Shown here piece after piece: positions 1 to 6,280 of a stretch of DNA of 11,506 nt. A model generated the notes under the pieces. It saw only the letters and a program-made list of their open reading frames with translations. It was not told the origin of the DNA and ran no database searches. Positions within the stretch are counted from its first letter, which is position 1. Each line of letters opens with the position of its first letter. The stretch lies in NCBI GenBank assembly GCA_007131895.1, contig SLPR01000164.1, positions 1 through 11,506 on the forward strand, read 5' to 3'. This stretch comes from Bacteroidales bacterium (GTDB lineage: Bacteria > Bacteroidota > Bacteroidia > Bacteroidales > UBA7960). The position numbers and the translations under genes were made by a program.

Positions 1-494
1 ATCTGGTCAAAACGTTTGTCCCAGAAATCGCCGGGAATATCTTCCACAGTTTCAATACCTGGGATGTTTTCGCTGAGCAGAAATTGGGGATTAACCCTTG
101 TTACCAGCACATTTTCATAATGACTGCGATTGAAAATGGAATATTTCCCTTTCATAGGCAATGCCACAGAATGTCGCCAAAGATAGTCATACTGAAGTTC
201 TTTGGAGGTAGGCGGTTTAAAGCTATGCACTACCACTCCCCTGGGATTGAACTTGCTGAACACTTCCCGTATCAAACTGTCTTTTCCTGAAGTATCCATA
301 CCCTGCAATACCACCAGCACCCCGTATCGATTATGGGCATACATGGTATCCTGCATTTTGCTGAGCTTCTTACCTACTTTTTTCAATGCCTTCTTCTTTT
401 CCTTCTTTTTGAGATCAATGTCCAGGCGGGTAGGTATTTCATCCAGTATTACAGCACTACTTACCATAAAATCCATGGGTGAGAAATTTTCCAT
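1..494 (-). CDS. PPK2-family polyphosphate:nucleotide phosphotransferase, N-terminal part (cut by window edge)
   Basis: PPK2 enzymes move phosphate between inorganic polyphosphate and nucleotides in the cytoplasm. Reading the minus strand from the ATG at 492-494 gives about 164 uninterrupted residues. A charged Lys-rich helical stretch (about residues 25-50) precedes the P-loop, with LQGMDTSGKD ending at residue 72 (Walker A, GMDTSGKD 65-72), then SFKPPTSKEL, and FNRSHYENVLVTRV starting at residue 121 (the conserved Asn-Arg-Ser-x-Tyr-Glu region). The order and wording resemble the PPK2 subgroup annotated as polyphosphate:AMP/ADP phosphotransferases (class III-like), but the class and preferred nucleotide are inferred from motif similarity only. 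The C-terminal half, including the lid, lies beyond position 1. The start is supported by the alignment of the N-terminal helix; an in-frame Met seven codons in is an alternative. It is divergent from gldA across 125 bp. Confidence 0.9.
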   Translation of the reverse strand, partial: MENFSPMDFMVSSAVILDEIPTRLDIDLKKKEKKKALKKVGKKLSKMQDTMYAHNRYGVLVVLQGMDTSGKDSLIREVFSKFNPRGVVVHSFKPPTSKELQYDYLWRHSVALPMKGKYSIFNRSHYENVLVTRVNPQFLLSENIPGIETVEDIPGDFWDKRFDQ

Positions 495-514
495 ATCCAA
501 ATCTTTTATTAAAC

Positions 515-531
515 ATTACATTCGTTGTAAT
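515..531. promoter_or_regulatory. Candidate operator: perfect 6-bp inverted repeat between divergent ppk2 and gldA
   Basis: ATTACA-N5-TGTAAT is a perfect dyad in the 125-bp divergent spacer, 20 bp upstream of the PPK2 start. A further TGTAAT half-site lies at 577-582, nearer gldA. The geometry suits a dimeric regulator acting on both promoters, but no family is recognisable and the sequence is AT-rich, so chance is possible. No clear TAnnTTTG promoter was found in this spacer. Confidence 0.3.
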
Positions 532-619
532 TACTGTTTTTTTTAAACAATAACAATGAGAGGGATGTTTAGCTAATGTAATCATTTTAAGAGAATCGTT
601 TAATTTAAAACCCATAATT

Positions 620-1708
620 ATGCTAACAACAACTTTATTTCCGGGAAGATATGTACAAGGACCGGATGCTATCAGGCATCTGGCAGAAGAAGTAAAAAGG
701 TTTGGTGAAAAAGCATTCATGATTACCGACCCGTATGTATACGAAAACATTTTCCCGGATTACAAAAAAGACATTGAAAAAGATATAAAACTGACAACTG
801 AAAGCTTTGAGGGAGAATGCACTGACAATGAGATTCAAAGGCTTTCAGAGATAGTAAGAAAAAAGGACACAGACATAGTAATAGGATTTGGCGGGGGTAA
901 AACCATAGATACTGCCAAAGCTGTTGCCCACGAAGTAAAACTACCCATGATTATCATTCCAAGCCTGGCTTCTACAGATGCCCCCTGCAGTGCTCTGTCG
1001 GTAATTTATACAGAAAAAGGAGAAGTTGACAGGTATCTTTTTCTCCCCCAAAATCCCAACGTGATAATGGTAGACACCCGAATTATTGTCAATGCTCCCT
1101 CGCGATTTCTGGTATCCGGAATGGGAGATGCTCTTGCTACATGGTTTGAAGCAGAATCGTGCATGGTAAGCTACGCTCCGAACATGACCGGTAAAGCTGG
1201 CTCGATGACTGCCTATAACCTGGCCAATTTATGTTATGAAACGTTACTGGAATATGGAGAGTTGGCCAAAGATGCATGTGATGCAGGTGTAACCACCCCG
1301 GCACTTGAGAAAGTAGTAGAAGCCAATACTTTACTGAGCGGCCTGGGCTTCGAAAGCGGCGGTTTGGCCACTGCCCATGCTATCCACAATGGATTAACGG
1401 TGCTGGAGCCTACCCATGATTATTACCATGGTGAAAAAGTAACCATCGGCACGCTTGCTTCCCTCTTTTTAACAGACAAACCCACAGACCTGATAGATGA
1501 GGTTTATGGATTTTGCAGAAGCGTGGGTTTACCGGTAACACTGGCAGAAATAGGGCTCAAAGATGTATCTGACGAAGACCTTTATAAAGTAGCCAAAGCT
1601 GCCACAAAAGAAGAAGAAACAATTCACAATGAACCCATGCCTGTAGATGCTGACAAAGTCTTTGCCGCCCTTAAGATGGTGGATCAGTATGGCAAAAATT
1701 TCTTGTAG
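620..1708 (+). CDS. gldA: Glycerol dehydrogenase (NAD-dependent, Zn-type GldA)
   Basis: Complete 362-residue cytoplasmic enzyme of the iron/zinc-containing polyol dehydrogenase superfamily. It is predicted to interconvert glycerol and dihydroxyacetone with NAD; some family members act on other small diols or hydroxyketones. Visible: the N-terminal Rossmann-like half with GFGGGKTIDTAKAVA (about 89-103, the dinucleotide-binding Gly cluster), PSLASTDAPCSALSVIY (114-130, typical of GldA rather than other group III alcohol dehydrogenases), then the all-helical metal domain. The expected metal ligands are Asp170 (in SGMGDALATW), His253 (in TAHAIHNG) and His270 (in YYHGEKV), with spacing matching the Asp/His/His triad of characterised bacterial GldA proteins. 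The length is near the usual ~365-370. The ATG at 620 gives the expected N-terminus, a short strand followed by the FPGRYVQGPDA motif. It appears to be a single-gene unit ended by the hairpin at 1743-1771. No dihydroxyacetone kinase lies beside it. Confidence 0.95.
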   Translation: MLTTTLFPGRYVQGPDAIRHLAEEVKRFGEKAFMITDPYVYENIFPDYKKDIEKDIKLTTESFEGECTDNEIQRLSEIVRKKDTDIVIGFGGGKTIDTAKAVAHEVKLPMIIIPSLASTDAPCSALSVIYTEKGEVDRYLFLPQNPNVIMVDTRIIVNAPSRFLVSGMGDALATWFEAESCMVSYAPNMTGKAGSMTAYNLANLCYETLLEYGELAKDACDAGVTTPALEKVVEANTLLSGLGFESGGLATAHAIHNGLTVLEPTHDYYHGEKVTIGTLASLFLTDKPTDLIDEVYGFCRSVGLPVTLAEIGLKDVSDEDLYKVAKAATKEEETIHNEPMPVDADKVFAALKMVDQYGKNFL

Positions 1709-1742
1709 CAAAAGGCTACTACCGAATAACGGATAAAGATCG

Positions 1743-1771
1743 AAAAAGGCTGTCGCAAAGACAGCCTTTTT
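1743..1771. terminator. Strong bidirectional intrinsic terminator between convergent gldA and arcB
   Basis: A5-GGCTGTC, loop GCAAA, GACAGCC-T5 forms a perfect 12-bp stem with a 5-nt loop. It starts 35 nt after the gldA stop and lies 25 nt beyond the arcB stop on the other strand. The A-tract and T-tract flank a GC-rich core symmetrically, so each strand reads a stem followed by a U-run. It is expected to end both transcripts and to limit convergent read-through. Confidence 0.9.
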
Positions 1772-1795
1772 CATAATTGATAATCTGCCTTAGTA

Positions 1796-2797
1796 TCAGG
1801 ACCCCAATGTTGCTACCATAACAGCTTTGATGGTATGCAGGCGGTTTTCAGCCTGATCGAACACCACTGAATGTTCTGATTCAAAAACATCTTCTACCAC
1901 TTCCATTCCGTCAAGACCAAACTTCTGGAAAATCTCTTCACCAACGGTGGTTTCACGGTTGTGGAATGCGGGTAAACAGTGGAGGAATTTCACTTTAGGA
2001 TTGCCTGTTTTCTTAATGGCATCCATATTCACCTGGTAAGGTTTCAGCAGCTTGATGCGCTCTTCCCATACTTCATCAGGCTCACCCATTGAAACCCAAA
2101 CATCGGTATACAGGAAGTCGCAATCTTTCACAGCTGCATCCACATTATCAGTGATAGTAATTTTAGCTCCGGTTTCTTTGGCTATTTCACGACATTGTGC
2201 CACCAACTCTTCTGTTGGCTGCACTTCTTTGGGGGCAGCTGCGCGAAAATCCATTCCCATTTTCGCAGCACCTACCATCAGAGAGTTACCCATGTTGTTG
2301 CGGGCATCTCCCAGGTAGCAGAATTTGATTTGGTTCAGGGGCTTGTCGCTGTGCTCCATCATGGTAAGGAAGTCAGCAAGAATCTGGGTGGGATGAAACT
2401 CGTTGGTCAAGCCATTCCAAACCGGAACACCACTGTACTCAGCAAGTTCTTCCACGGTAGCTTGCGCAAAACCCCGGTACTCAATACCATCATACATACG
2501 ACCCAATACCCGGGCTGTATCTTTCATGGATTCTTTTTTGCCAATCTGGCTACCGCTGGGACCCAGGTAAGTTACCAATGCACCCTGATCGAAGGCTGCT
2601 ACTTCAAAAGCGCAACGGGTTCGGGTACTTGCTTTTTCAAAAATCAAAGCAATGTTTTTTCCTTTTAAGCGAGGTTGCTCATAACCGCCATATTTGGCTT
2701 TTTTCAGATCGAGGGAAAGATCCAGTAAAAATTTGATTTCCTGTGGAGTAAAATCCAGCAACTTTACAAAACTTCTGTTTCTAAGATTGAATGCCAT
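1796..2797 (-). CDS. arcB: Ornithine carbamoyltransferase (probably catabolic, ArcB)
   Basis: Complete 333-residue aspartate/ornithine carbamoyltransferase. Carbamoyl-phosphate side: FEKASTRTRCAFEVA with S57-T-R-T-R61, HPTQ at 135-138. Ornithine side: DVWVSMGEP (232-240, the SMG loop of true ornithine enzymes) and HCLP (273-276, with the reactive Cys). It reads closely like proteobacterial ArgF/ArcB (KLLDFTP near the N-terminus, LGPSGSQIG, VWNGLTNEFHPTQ). This matters because many Bacteroidota make arginine with an N-acetylornithine transcarbamylase; the SMG loop argues for plain ornithine here. Sequence alone does not separate anabolic from catabolic use; the adjoining carbamate kinase favours citrulline phosphorolysis to ornithine and carbamoyl phosphate. 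It lies downstream of arcC on the same strand after an unusual 215-bp spacer and is followed by the terminator at 1743-1771. Confidence 0.93.
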   Translation of the reverse strand: MAFNLRNRSFVKLLDFTPQEIKFLLDLSLDLKKAKYGGYEQPRLKGKNIALIFEKASTRTRCAFEVAAFDQGALVTYLGPSGSQIGKKESMKDTARVLGRMYDGIEYRGFAQATVEELAEYSGVPVWNGLTNEFHPTQILADFLTMMEHSDKPLNQIKFCYLGDARNNMGNSLMVGAAKMGMDFRAAAPKEVQPTEELVAQCREIAKETGAKITITDNVDAAVKDCDFLYTDVWVSMGEPDEVWEERIKLLKPYQVNMDAIKKTGNPKVKFLHCLPAFHNRETTVGEEIFQKFGLDGMEVVEDVFESEHSVVFDQAENRLHTIKAVMVATLGS

Positions 2798-2855
2798 AAC
2801 GTTTGTTTTTTATAATTAATAACTAGTGTTAATAAGAAAACTCATCATTTTTACA

Positions 2856-2979
2856 AGTGCTTGATAAGAAAGCGTCAAGTGCAAGGCGGGCGATGGATGA
2901 AAAACAGGAGTTTACTTTTCGTAAATGACTGTTTTGAAGACAAGCCCAACGCAGCAATTGGCGTTTTCTTGCAAGCACT
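2856..2979. repeat. ~124-nt imperfect palindrome (long hairpin) between arcC and arcB
   Basis: The outer arms AGTGCTTG (2856-2863) and CAAGCACT (2972-2979) are exact inverted complements. Moving inward, further blocks pair in order: AAGAAA 2866-2871 with TTTCTT 2965-2970; CGTCAA with TTGGCG 2958-2963 (one G-T); TGC 2880-2882 with GCA 2954-2956; GGGC 2888-2891 with GCCC 2944-2947; AAAACAG 2901-2907 with CTGTTTT 2929-2935; TTTAC 2911-2915 with GTAAA 2921-2925; apical loop TTTTC. The whole element folds on itself, interrupted by small internal loops. No ORF covers it. It could be a REP/MITE-like interspersed repeat, or an RNA structure tuning arcB relative to arcC. No target-site duplication was established. 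Repeat status needs a second copy, which this window does not contain. Confidence 0.65.
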
Positions 2980-3012
2980 AACTAATTGATAGTAAGCTCA
3001 AATGCTAAAATA

Positions 3013-3954
3013 TTATCTATGGATAATGGTTCCGGCAGTTTGATTGCCCAACTGGGTAGCTTCTGTAATAATGGCTTCTTTACCTCCATTTTCAACAAAC
3101 TCAATGCAGGCCCGGACTTTCGGTGCCATGCTACCTTCGGTGAACTGACCATCAGCAAGGTGCTTTTTTATTTCGGGGATATCGATCCTGCCCAGTTTCT
3201 GCTCGCCGGGTTTGTGGAAGTTGATATACACATTGGGCACATCAGTTAGGATGCAAAATTCATCCGCTTTGATTTTGTTTGCCAGTAATGAGGAAGCAAG
3301 GTCTTTGTCGATCACTGCATCAATACCCACCATTTTTCCTTTTTCATCAATATATGCAGGGATTCCGCCACCACCAACGGTAATAACTATATTTCCTTCG
3401 CGCGCCAGTTTTTCTACAGCTTTCCAATTGGGGATTTCCTGGGGTCTGGGGGATGCAACTACTCTTCTCCATCCGCGCTTGCGGGGATCTTCGTGAAACA
3501 CCCATTTTTTTTCCTCTATGAGTTTGTCAGCTTCCTCTTTGGTATAGAAGGGGCCGACCGGTTTGGTGGGATTTTGAAAAGCAGGGTCCTTTTTATCCAC
3601 CACCACCTGCGTAACAAGGGTAACAATATTGCGTTCAATACCATGCTCTGCCAGCACATTGCGCAATTGTTGCTCAATCATAAACCCGATAGAACCCTGG
3701 GTTTCGGCAACACAAAAATCGATAGGTTGTGTGGGTAGGCCATAAATCTTTTTGCCCGCCTCGTGCTGCAGCATTACATTGCCTACCTGAGGGCCATTGC
3801 CATGACCAATAACAAGATCATAACCGGTTTTTATCAGTTCGACCAAGTGCTGACAGGTATCATAAACATTCTGTTCCTGTTCATCAATGGTTCCAACCTG
3901 ATCGCCTCGTAAAAGGGCATTGCCACCAAAAGCAATTACAGATAATTTTTTCAT
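3013..3954 (-). CDS. arcC: Carbamate kinase
   Basis: Complete 313-residue amino-acid-kinase-fold enzyme, the standard length for ArcC. It catalyses carbamoyl phosphate + ADP to ATP + carbamate, the energy-yielding last step of citrulline/arginine fermentation in the cytoplasm. Visible motifs in order: AFGGNALL (8-15), GHGNGPQVGN (50-59, phosphate/substrate loop), TQPIDFCVAETQGSIG (75-90), PTKPVGPFY (129-137), the basic region around RKRGWRRVVASPRP (158-171), VGGGGIP (193-199), IDKDLASSLLA (215-225, nucleotide and Lys catalytic region) and FTEGSMAPKV (271-280). All key segments are intact. The start Met directly precedes the first beta strand, as expected. It lies upstream of arcB on the same strand, so the two genes form a probable arcC-arcB unit. 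No arginine deiminase or arginine/ornithine antiporter is present in the window. Confidence 0.96.
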   Translation of the reverse strand: MKKLSVIAFGGNALLRGDQVGTIDEQEQNVYDTCQHLVELIKTGYDLVIGHGNGPQVGNVMLQHEAGKKIYGLPTQPIDFCVAETQGSIGFMIEQQLRNVLAEHGIERNIVTLVTQVVVDKKDPAFQNPTKPVGPFYTKEEADKLIEEKKWVFHEDPRKRGWRRVVASPRPQEIPNWKAVEKLAREGNIVITVGGGGIPAYIDEKGKMVGIDAVIDKDLASSLLANKIKADEFCILTDVPNVYINFHKPGEQKLGRIDIPEIKKHLADGQFTEGSMAPKVRACIEFVENGGKEAIITEATQLGNQTAGTIIHR

Positions 3955-4277
3955 TCTTTTTTAGATTTTAAGGGTTTTGATAATTCAAAATAAAAGAATT
4001 GCCAAACAAAACAGTTATTTTGACTATAATTTGGATTAGGGAAAGCGCAGAAATTCAGATGGTTCTCTATGGGGAGTCAGAGAACATCAGTTTGTTTGTC
4101 GGGGATATCCGACGGAAATAAAATGAAACAAACAGGATAACCTCTAGTAAGGCTCATAAACGAATTTGTTTAAAATTCAGCCCTGCAAAACTAAAAAGAT
4201 TTATTGAATTGGAGCGAGGAAACAAAAGGTTTATTGAAAATTTTGCAAAAGAACGGAAAGTTGTGATAACGATCAAC
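3955..4277. other. 323-bp intergenic region upstream of arcC, with two small dyads
   Basis: No ORF with coding character was seen here. It holds the presumed arcC promoter: the region 3960-4030 is AT-rich, but no exact TAnnTTTG was found. Two inverted repeats lie 107-180 bp upstream of arcC. The first is GTTCTCT-N10-AGAGAAC (4062-4085). The second is nested: an outer GTTTGTTT (4090-4097) with AAACAAAC (4126-4133), and an inner GTCGG-N6-CCGAC (4098-4113). They may be operator sites, or the folded 3' end of the transcript arriving from the regulator at 4278. Neither is followed by a T-run on the minus strand, so they are not clear intrinsic terminators. Confidence 0.4.
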
Positions 4278-4865
4278 CTACTGAACATCTTCCATGCTTA
4301 TGAGCTCATTAAGAATGGCATAAACCGTAAGACCAGCAACAGATTTTATGTTGAGCTTCTGGGTAATATTCTTGCGATGCGAAATGACGGTGTGGGTTGA
4401 TATAAAAAGCTTGTCTGAAATTTCTTTATTGCTCAATCCCTTTACAAGCAATTTTAACACGTCAAGCTCACGTGCAGAAAGGGTTTCGGGTGTCTTCTTG
4501 CGATTTTTTTCGGGCGTTTTATCAAGAAGATCTCCAAGTTTTTTACTGATCTTCTGGCGTGTGTCTCCTACCATTATCACCTCATCGAACATACTAACAA
4601 TCTCGTCATCATACAATGAGTAAATCACTCCGGCAACCAAAAGATCATTCCCACTAATTTCTTTAAGTTCCAGCAACCCATCAGGATTTACAAAAGTGGG
4701 GTTCAGCAATACCATTTGCGGCTTATACTTTTTTAAACTATCATGAAGCATAGAAGAACAGGCAACTTCCTTTACGGAAGAGAAAAAACCAAGGCTTTCC
4801 GCGATATGTATCAATCCTTTTCTGATGATTTCTGAAGGTTCTGCAATGATTAATGTTCTATTCAT
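4278..4865 (-). CDS. LuxR/GerE-family transcriptional regulator with degenerate receiver-like domain
   Basis: 195-residue two-domain protein laid out like NarL/FixJ response regulators. The C-terminal helix-turn-helix is clear: TLSARELDVLKLLVKGLSN followed by KEISDKLFISTHTVISHRKNI (about 128-167), with the usual LSxRE opening and the TVxxHxxNI recognition helix. The N-terminal ~110 residues keep a receiver-like order (beta strand TLIIAEPSEIIRKGL, then PQMVLLN). However, the normal phospho-acceptor Asp at the end of the third strand is Asn55, and the usual C-terminal Lys is replaced around V99-G100 (EVIMVGD). Control by classical Asp phosphorylation therefore looks unlikely; ligand binding, protein contact or constitutive dimerisation are alternatives (inference). 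It is the last gene of a three-gene operon, starting 9 bp after the hemerythrin-domain gene, so it probably regulates this operon or responds through that protein. Confidence 0.85.
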   Translation of the reverse strand: MNRTLIIAEPSEIIRKGLIHIAESLGFFSSVKEVACSSMLHDSLKKYKPQMVLLNPTFVNPDGLLELKEISGNDLLVAGVIYSLYDDEIVSMFDEVIMVGDTRQKISKKLGDLLDKTPEKNRKKTPETLSARELDVLKLLVKGLSNKEISDKLFISTHTVISHRKNITQKLNIKSVAGLTVYAILNELISMEDVQ

Positions 4866-4874
4866 GACTGAACT

Positions 4875-5585
4875 TTAACTGATTTTTTTCTCTAACTGTT
4901 CAACAATCGGTATCAACACCTTATCTTCAATACGAGCATGGTTGATAAGATCATCCTCGAACTCAATGAGCTCATTCAGAATACGCATGCGGATATAACG
5001 ATCATTGGAAGGAGGGAAATATTTAATCAGCAGACTTTTAAGGTCAGTTAGTTTTTCTTCAATGTTATCATGCCTTTCTTCAAAAACCCCTATGTGATAA
5101 TCGATATCGGAAATGTTGGACGGGTCTTTTTTGATTTGCTCAGAAAGGGCAGCAGCATAAGGAAAAGCCGTTTCATCTTCATAGGCAAGATGTTCTTTAA
5201 CCTCAACAATGTATTGATGAAAAAACTTCTCAAGCTGCTGTGTGGCCGGATGGTCAACTTTATTTATAAATTCCTCAATCAAAGTTTCAAGATAGGGAAT
5301 TTTCTCTTCAAGGTAATACTTGTGTGAATTTTCCAGGTATCTGAGAAGCATATCAATATCCACATTTTTCAGCTTGCGGTCAGGAAAAAAATTTTTATTG
5401 AGAAAAACATTTACCATCAGCATGAAAAAATCTGTGTTGATATTCCTGTCTTCGCATACCTGCTTAACAGTGCGATCACCAAATCCTAATTCTATACCAA
5501 AACGCGGCAAGAGCACAAGTGCTCTTCTGTCCTGCATCACAATATCCGCAAGTTTGGTCTTTCCGAAAATAATCATATCAGTCAT
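4875..5585 (-). CDS. Hemerythrin-domain protein, RIC/ScdA-YtfE-like (di-iron)
   Basis: 236 residues, two parts. Residues 9-50 (KTKLADIVMQDRRALVLLPRFGIE onward, to VCEDRNIN) resemble the ScdA N-terminal module (DUF542-like) in layout: a Gly-Ile-containing turn, then a short helix with a Cys. The usual Cys-Cys-Gly-Gly of that module reads LGFGD here (33-37). Residues 80-236 form a four-helix hemerythrin-like bundle with candidate iron ligands His88, His112 or His123, His132 with Glu136 (HLAYE, followed by TAFP), His164 or His172, and His216 with Glu220 (HARIE, followed by LIP). RIC proteins repair Fe-S clusters after nitric oxide or oxidative damage in the cytoplasm; an oxygen or redox sensing role is the alternative, and the neighbouring regulator makes it attractive. 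The exact ligand set is inferred from spacing. It is the middle gene of the operon, with 9-bp gaps on both sides. An alternative start is Met4. Confidence 0.8.
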   Translation of the reverse strand: MTDMIIFGKTKLADIVMQDRRALVLLPRFGIELGFGDRTVKQVCEDRNINTDFFMLMVNVFLNKNFFPDRKLKNVDIDMLLRYLENSHKYYLEEKIPYLETLIEEFINKVDHPATQQLEKFFHQYIVEVKEHLAYEDETAFPYAAALSEQIKKDPSNISDIDYHIGVFEERHDNIEEKLTDLKSLLIKYFPPSNDRYIRMRILNELIEFEDDLINHARIEDKVLIPIVEQLEKKIS

Positions 5586-5594
5586 AAGATAAAG

Positions 5595-6029
5595 TTAAAG
5601 AACTTTTTCTGTTTTTTTCTTCTCTTCTGTCGCATTTAAAAGCCATGCAAGGGCATGCTCCTCATTTTCAAAAACCTTGATGGTGACACCGAATTTTTTA
5701 CCGGAAGCAATAATCATATTAATGTAGTATTTTTTGGAAAAAGTACCATCATAAATAACGGCTGCTTTTTTTAATCCGGTTCTGTTGACTGCAGGAAGCA
5801 GTTCCTGTTCAAACCATTTTCTCTCATTGGGCAATTCATCTCCCTGTTCTCTTATATCAGACAAAAAATACCGCACCTCTTCTGCTGAAGCAAAGTTCAG
5901 CAATGTTAAGTAAGCAGTTTTATACTCTGAAGCATCAGGTTCGCGTTTCCATATTATTCGGCCAAGCTTTTGTTCCGCATTGAAACTCACCAATGCATAG
6001 TCTTTGTCCAGCAGAATCTTTTCTTTCAT
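5595..6029 (-). CDS. Small STAS/SpoIIAA-like protein, first gene of the hemerythrin operon
   Basis: 144 residues, no signal peptide and no membrane segment. The pattern of short strands and amphipathic helices (ALVSFNAEQKLGRIIWKR; YLTLLNFAS; VRYFLSDIREQG; WFEQELLPAVNRTGLKKAAVIY; IKVFENEEHALAWLL) resembles the SpoIIAA-like/STAS fold proteins common in Bacteroidota, which typically end in a helix containing EEHALAWL. No catalytic residue set is evident. If the assignment is right, it may act as a protein-binding or small-ligand module that modulates partners. It heads a tight three-gene operon, with its stop 9 bp before the start of the hemerythrin gene. The Lys/Glu-rich tail (residues 133-144) looks disordered. 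The call rests on overall character only, with no diagnostic motif. Confidence 0.5.
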   Translation of the reverse strand: MKEKILLDKDYALVSFNAEQKLGRIIWKREPDASEYKTAYLTLLNFASAEEVRYFLSDIREQGDELPNERKWFEQELLPAVNRTGLKKAAVIYDGTFSKKYYINMIIASGKKFGVTIKVFENEEHALAWLLNATEEKKKTEKVL

Positions 6030-6062
6030 CTTGGGAACGTTTATATTGAAAAATTGTTACTG

Positions 6063-6093
6063 CAAATCTAAATTAATTAACAGTTCAAATATA
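6063..6093 (-). promoter_or_regulatory. Candidate Bacteroidota-type promoter for the STAS-hemerythrin-luxR operon
   Basis: On the minus strand, TAGATTTG (6070-6063) matches the TAnnTTTG -7 box of the Bacteroidota primary sigma factor. It lies 33 bp upstream of the first start codon of the operon. A TTTG (6089-6086) 15 bp further upstream could serve as the -33 element, although the spacer is shorter than the usual 19-21. That upstream motif is itself part of TATATTTG (6093-6086), a second possible -7 box. This is the only clear match near a gene start in the window. Confidence 0.45.
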
Positions 6094-6189
6094 AAAACAC
6101 TTAAAAAAACACATCACTCGCTGATTGCAAGCACTTTACACAACACGTTCGCCACAAAATCAACAAATTGAGCCATTTACGGGTAAATT

Positions 6190-6229
6190 TCTTCAATAGA
6201 AACGAATTGAAGAATGCTTTTTTTTTGTA
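6190..6229. other. Hairpin plus T-tract in the spacer downstream of the esterase gene
   Basis: TCTTCAAT-N8-ATTGAAGA (6190-6213) forms an 8-bp stem. It is followed four bases later by a run of nine T, then GT and seven A, so that the T and A tracts can also pair. In shape it is a plus-strand terminator, but both flanking genes are on the minus strand. It would mainly block antisense read-through toward the esterase 3' end. The stem is AT-rich and weak. Confidence 0.3.
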
Positions 6230-6280
6230 AAAAAATACGCAGGAAAAGAATTTTCAGAATGTATCTTTCGCAAAAAGCTT

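Noticed and set aside
2195..2668. 157-codon plus-strand open frame inside arcB
   Set aside because: It is fully antisense to a strongly conserved ornithine carbamoyltransferase and has no family-like features.
2850..2990. Palindrome between arcC and arcB considered as an insertion sequence
   Set aside because: It has no transposase ORF and no clear target-site duplication; at most it is a small non-autonomous or REP-like element.
4209..4400. 63-codon plus-strand open frame at the end of the LuxR gene
   Set aside because: Most of it is the antisense shadow of the regulator's helix-turn-helix; no independent coding evidence.
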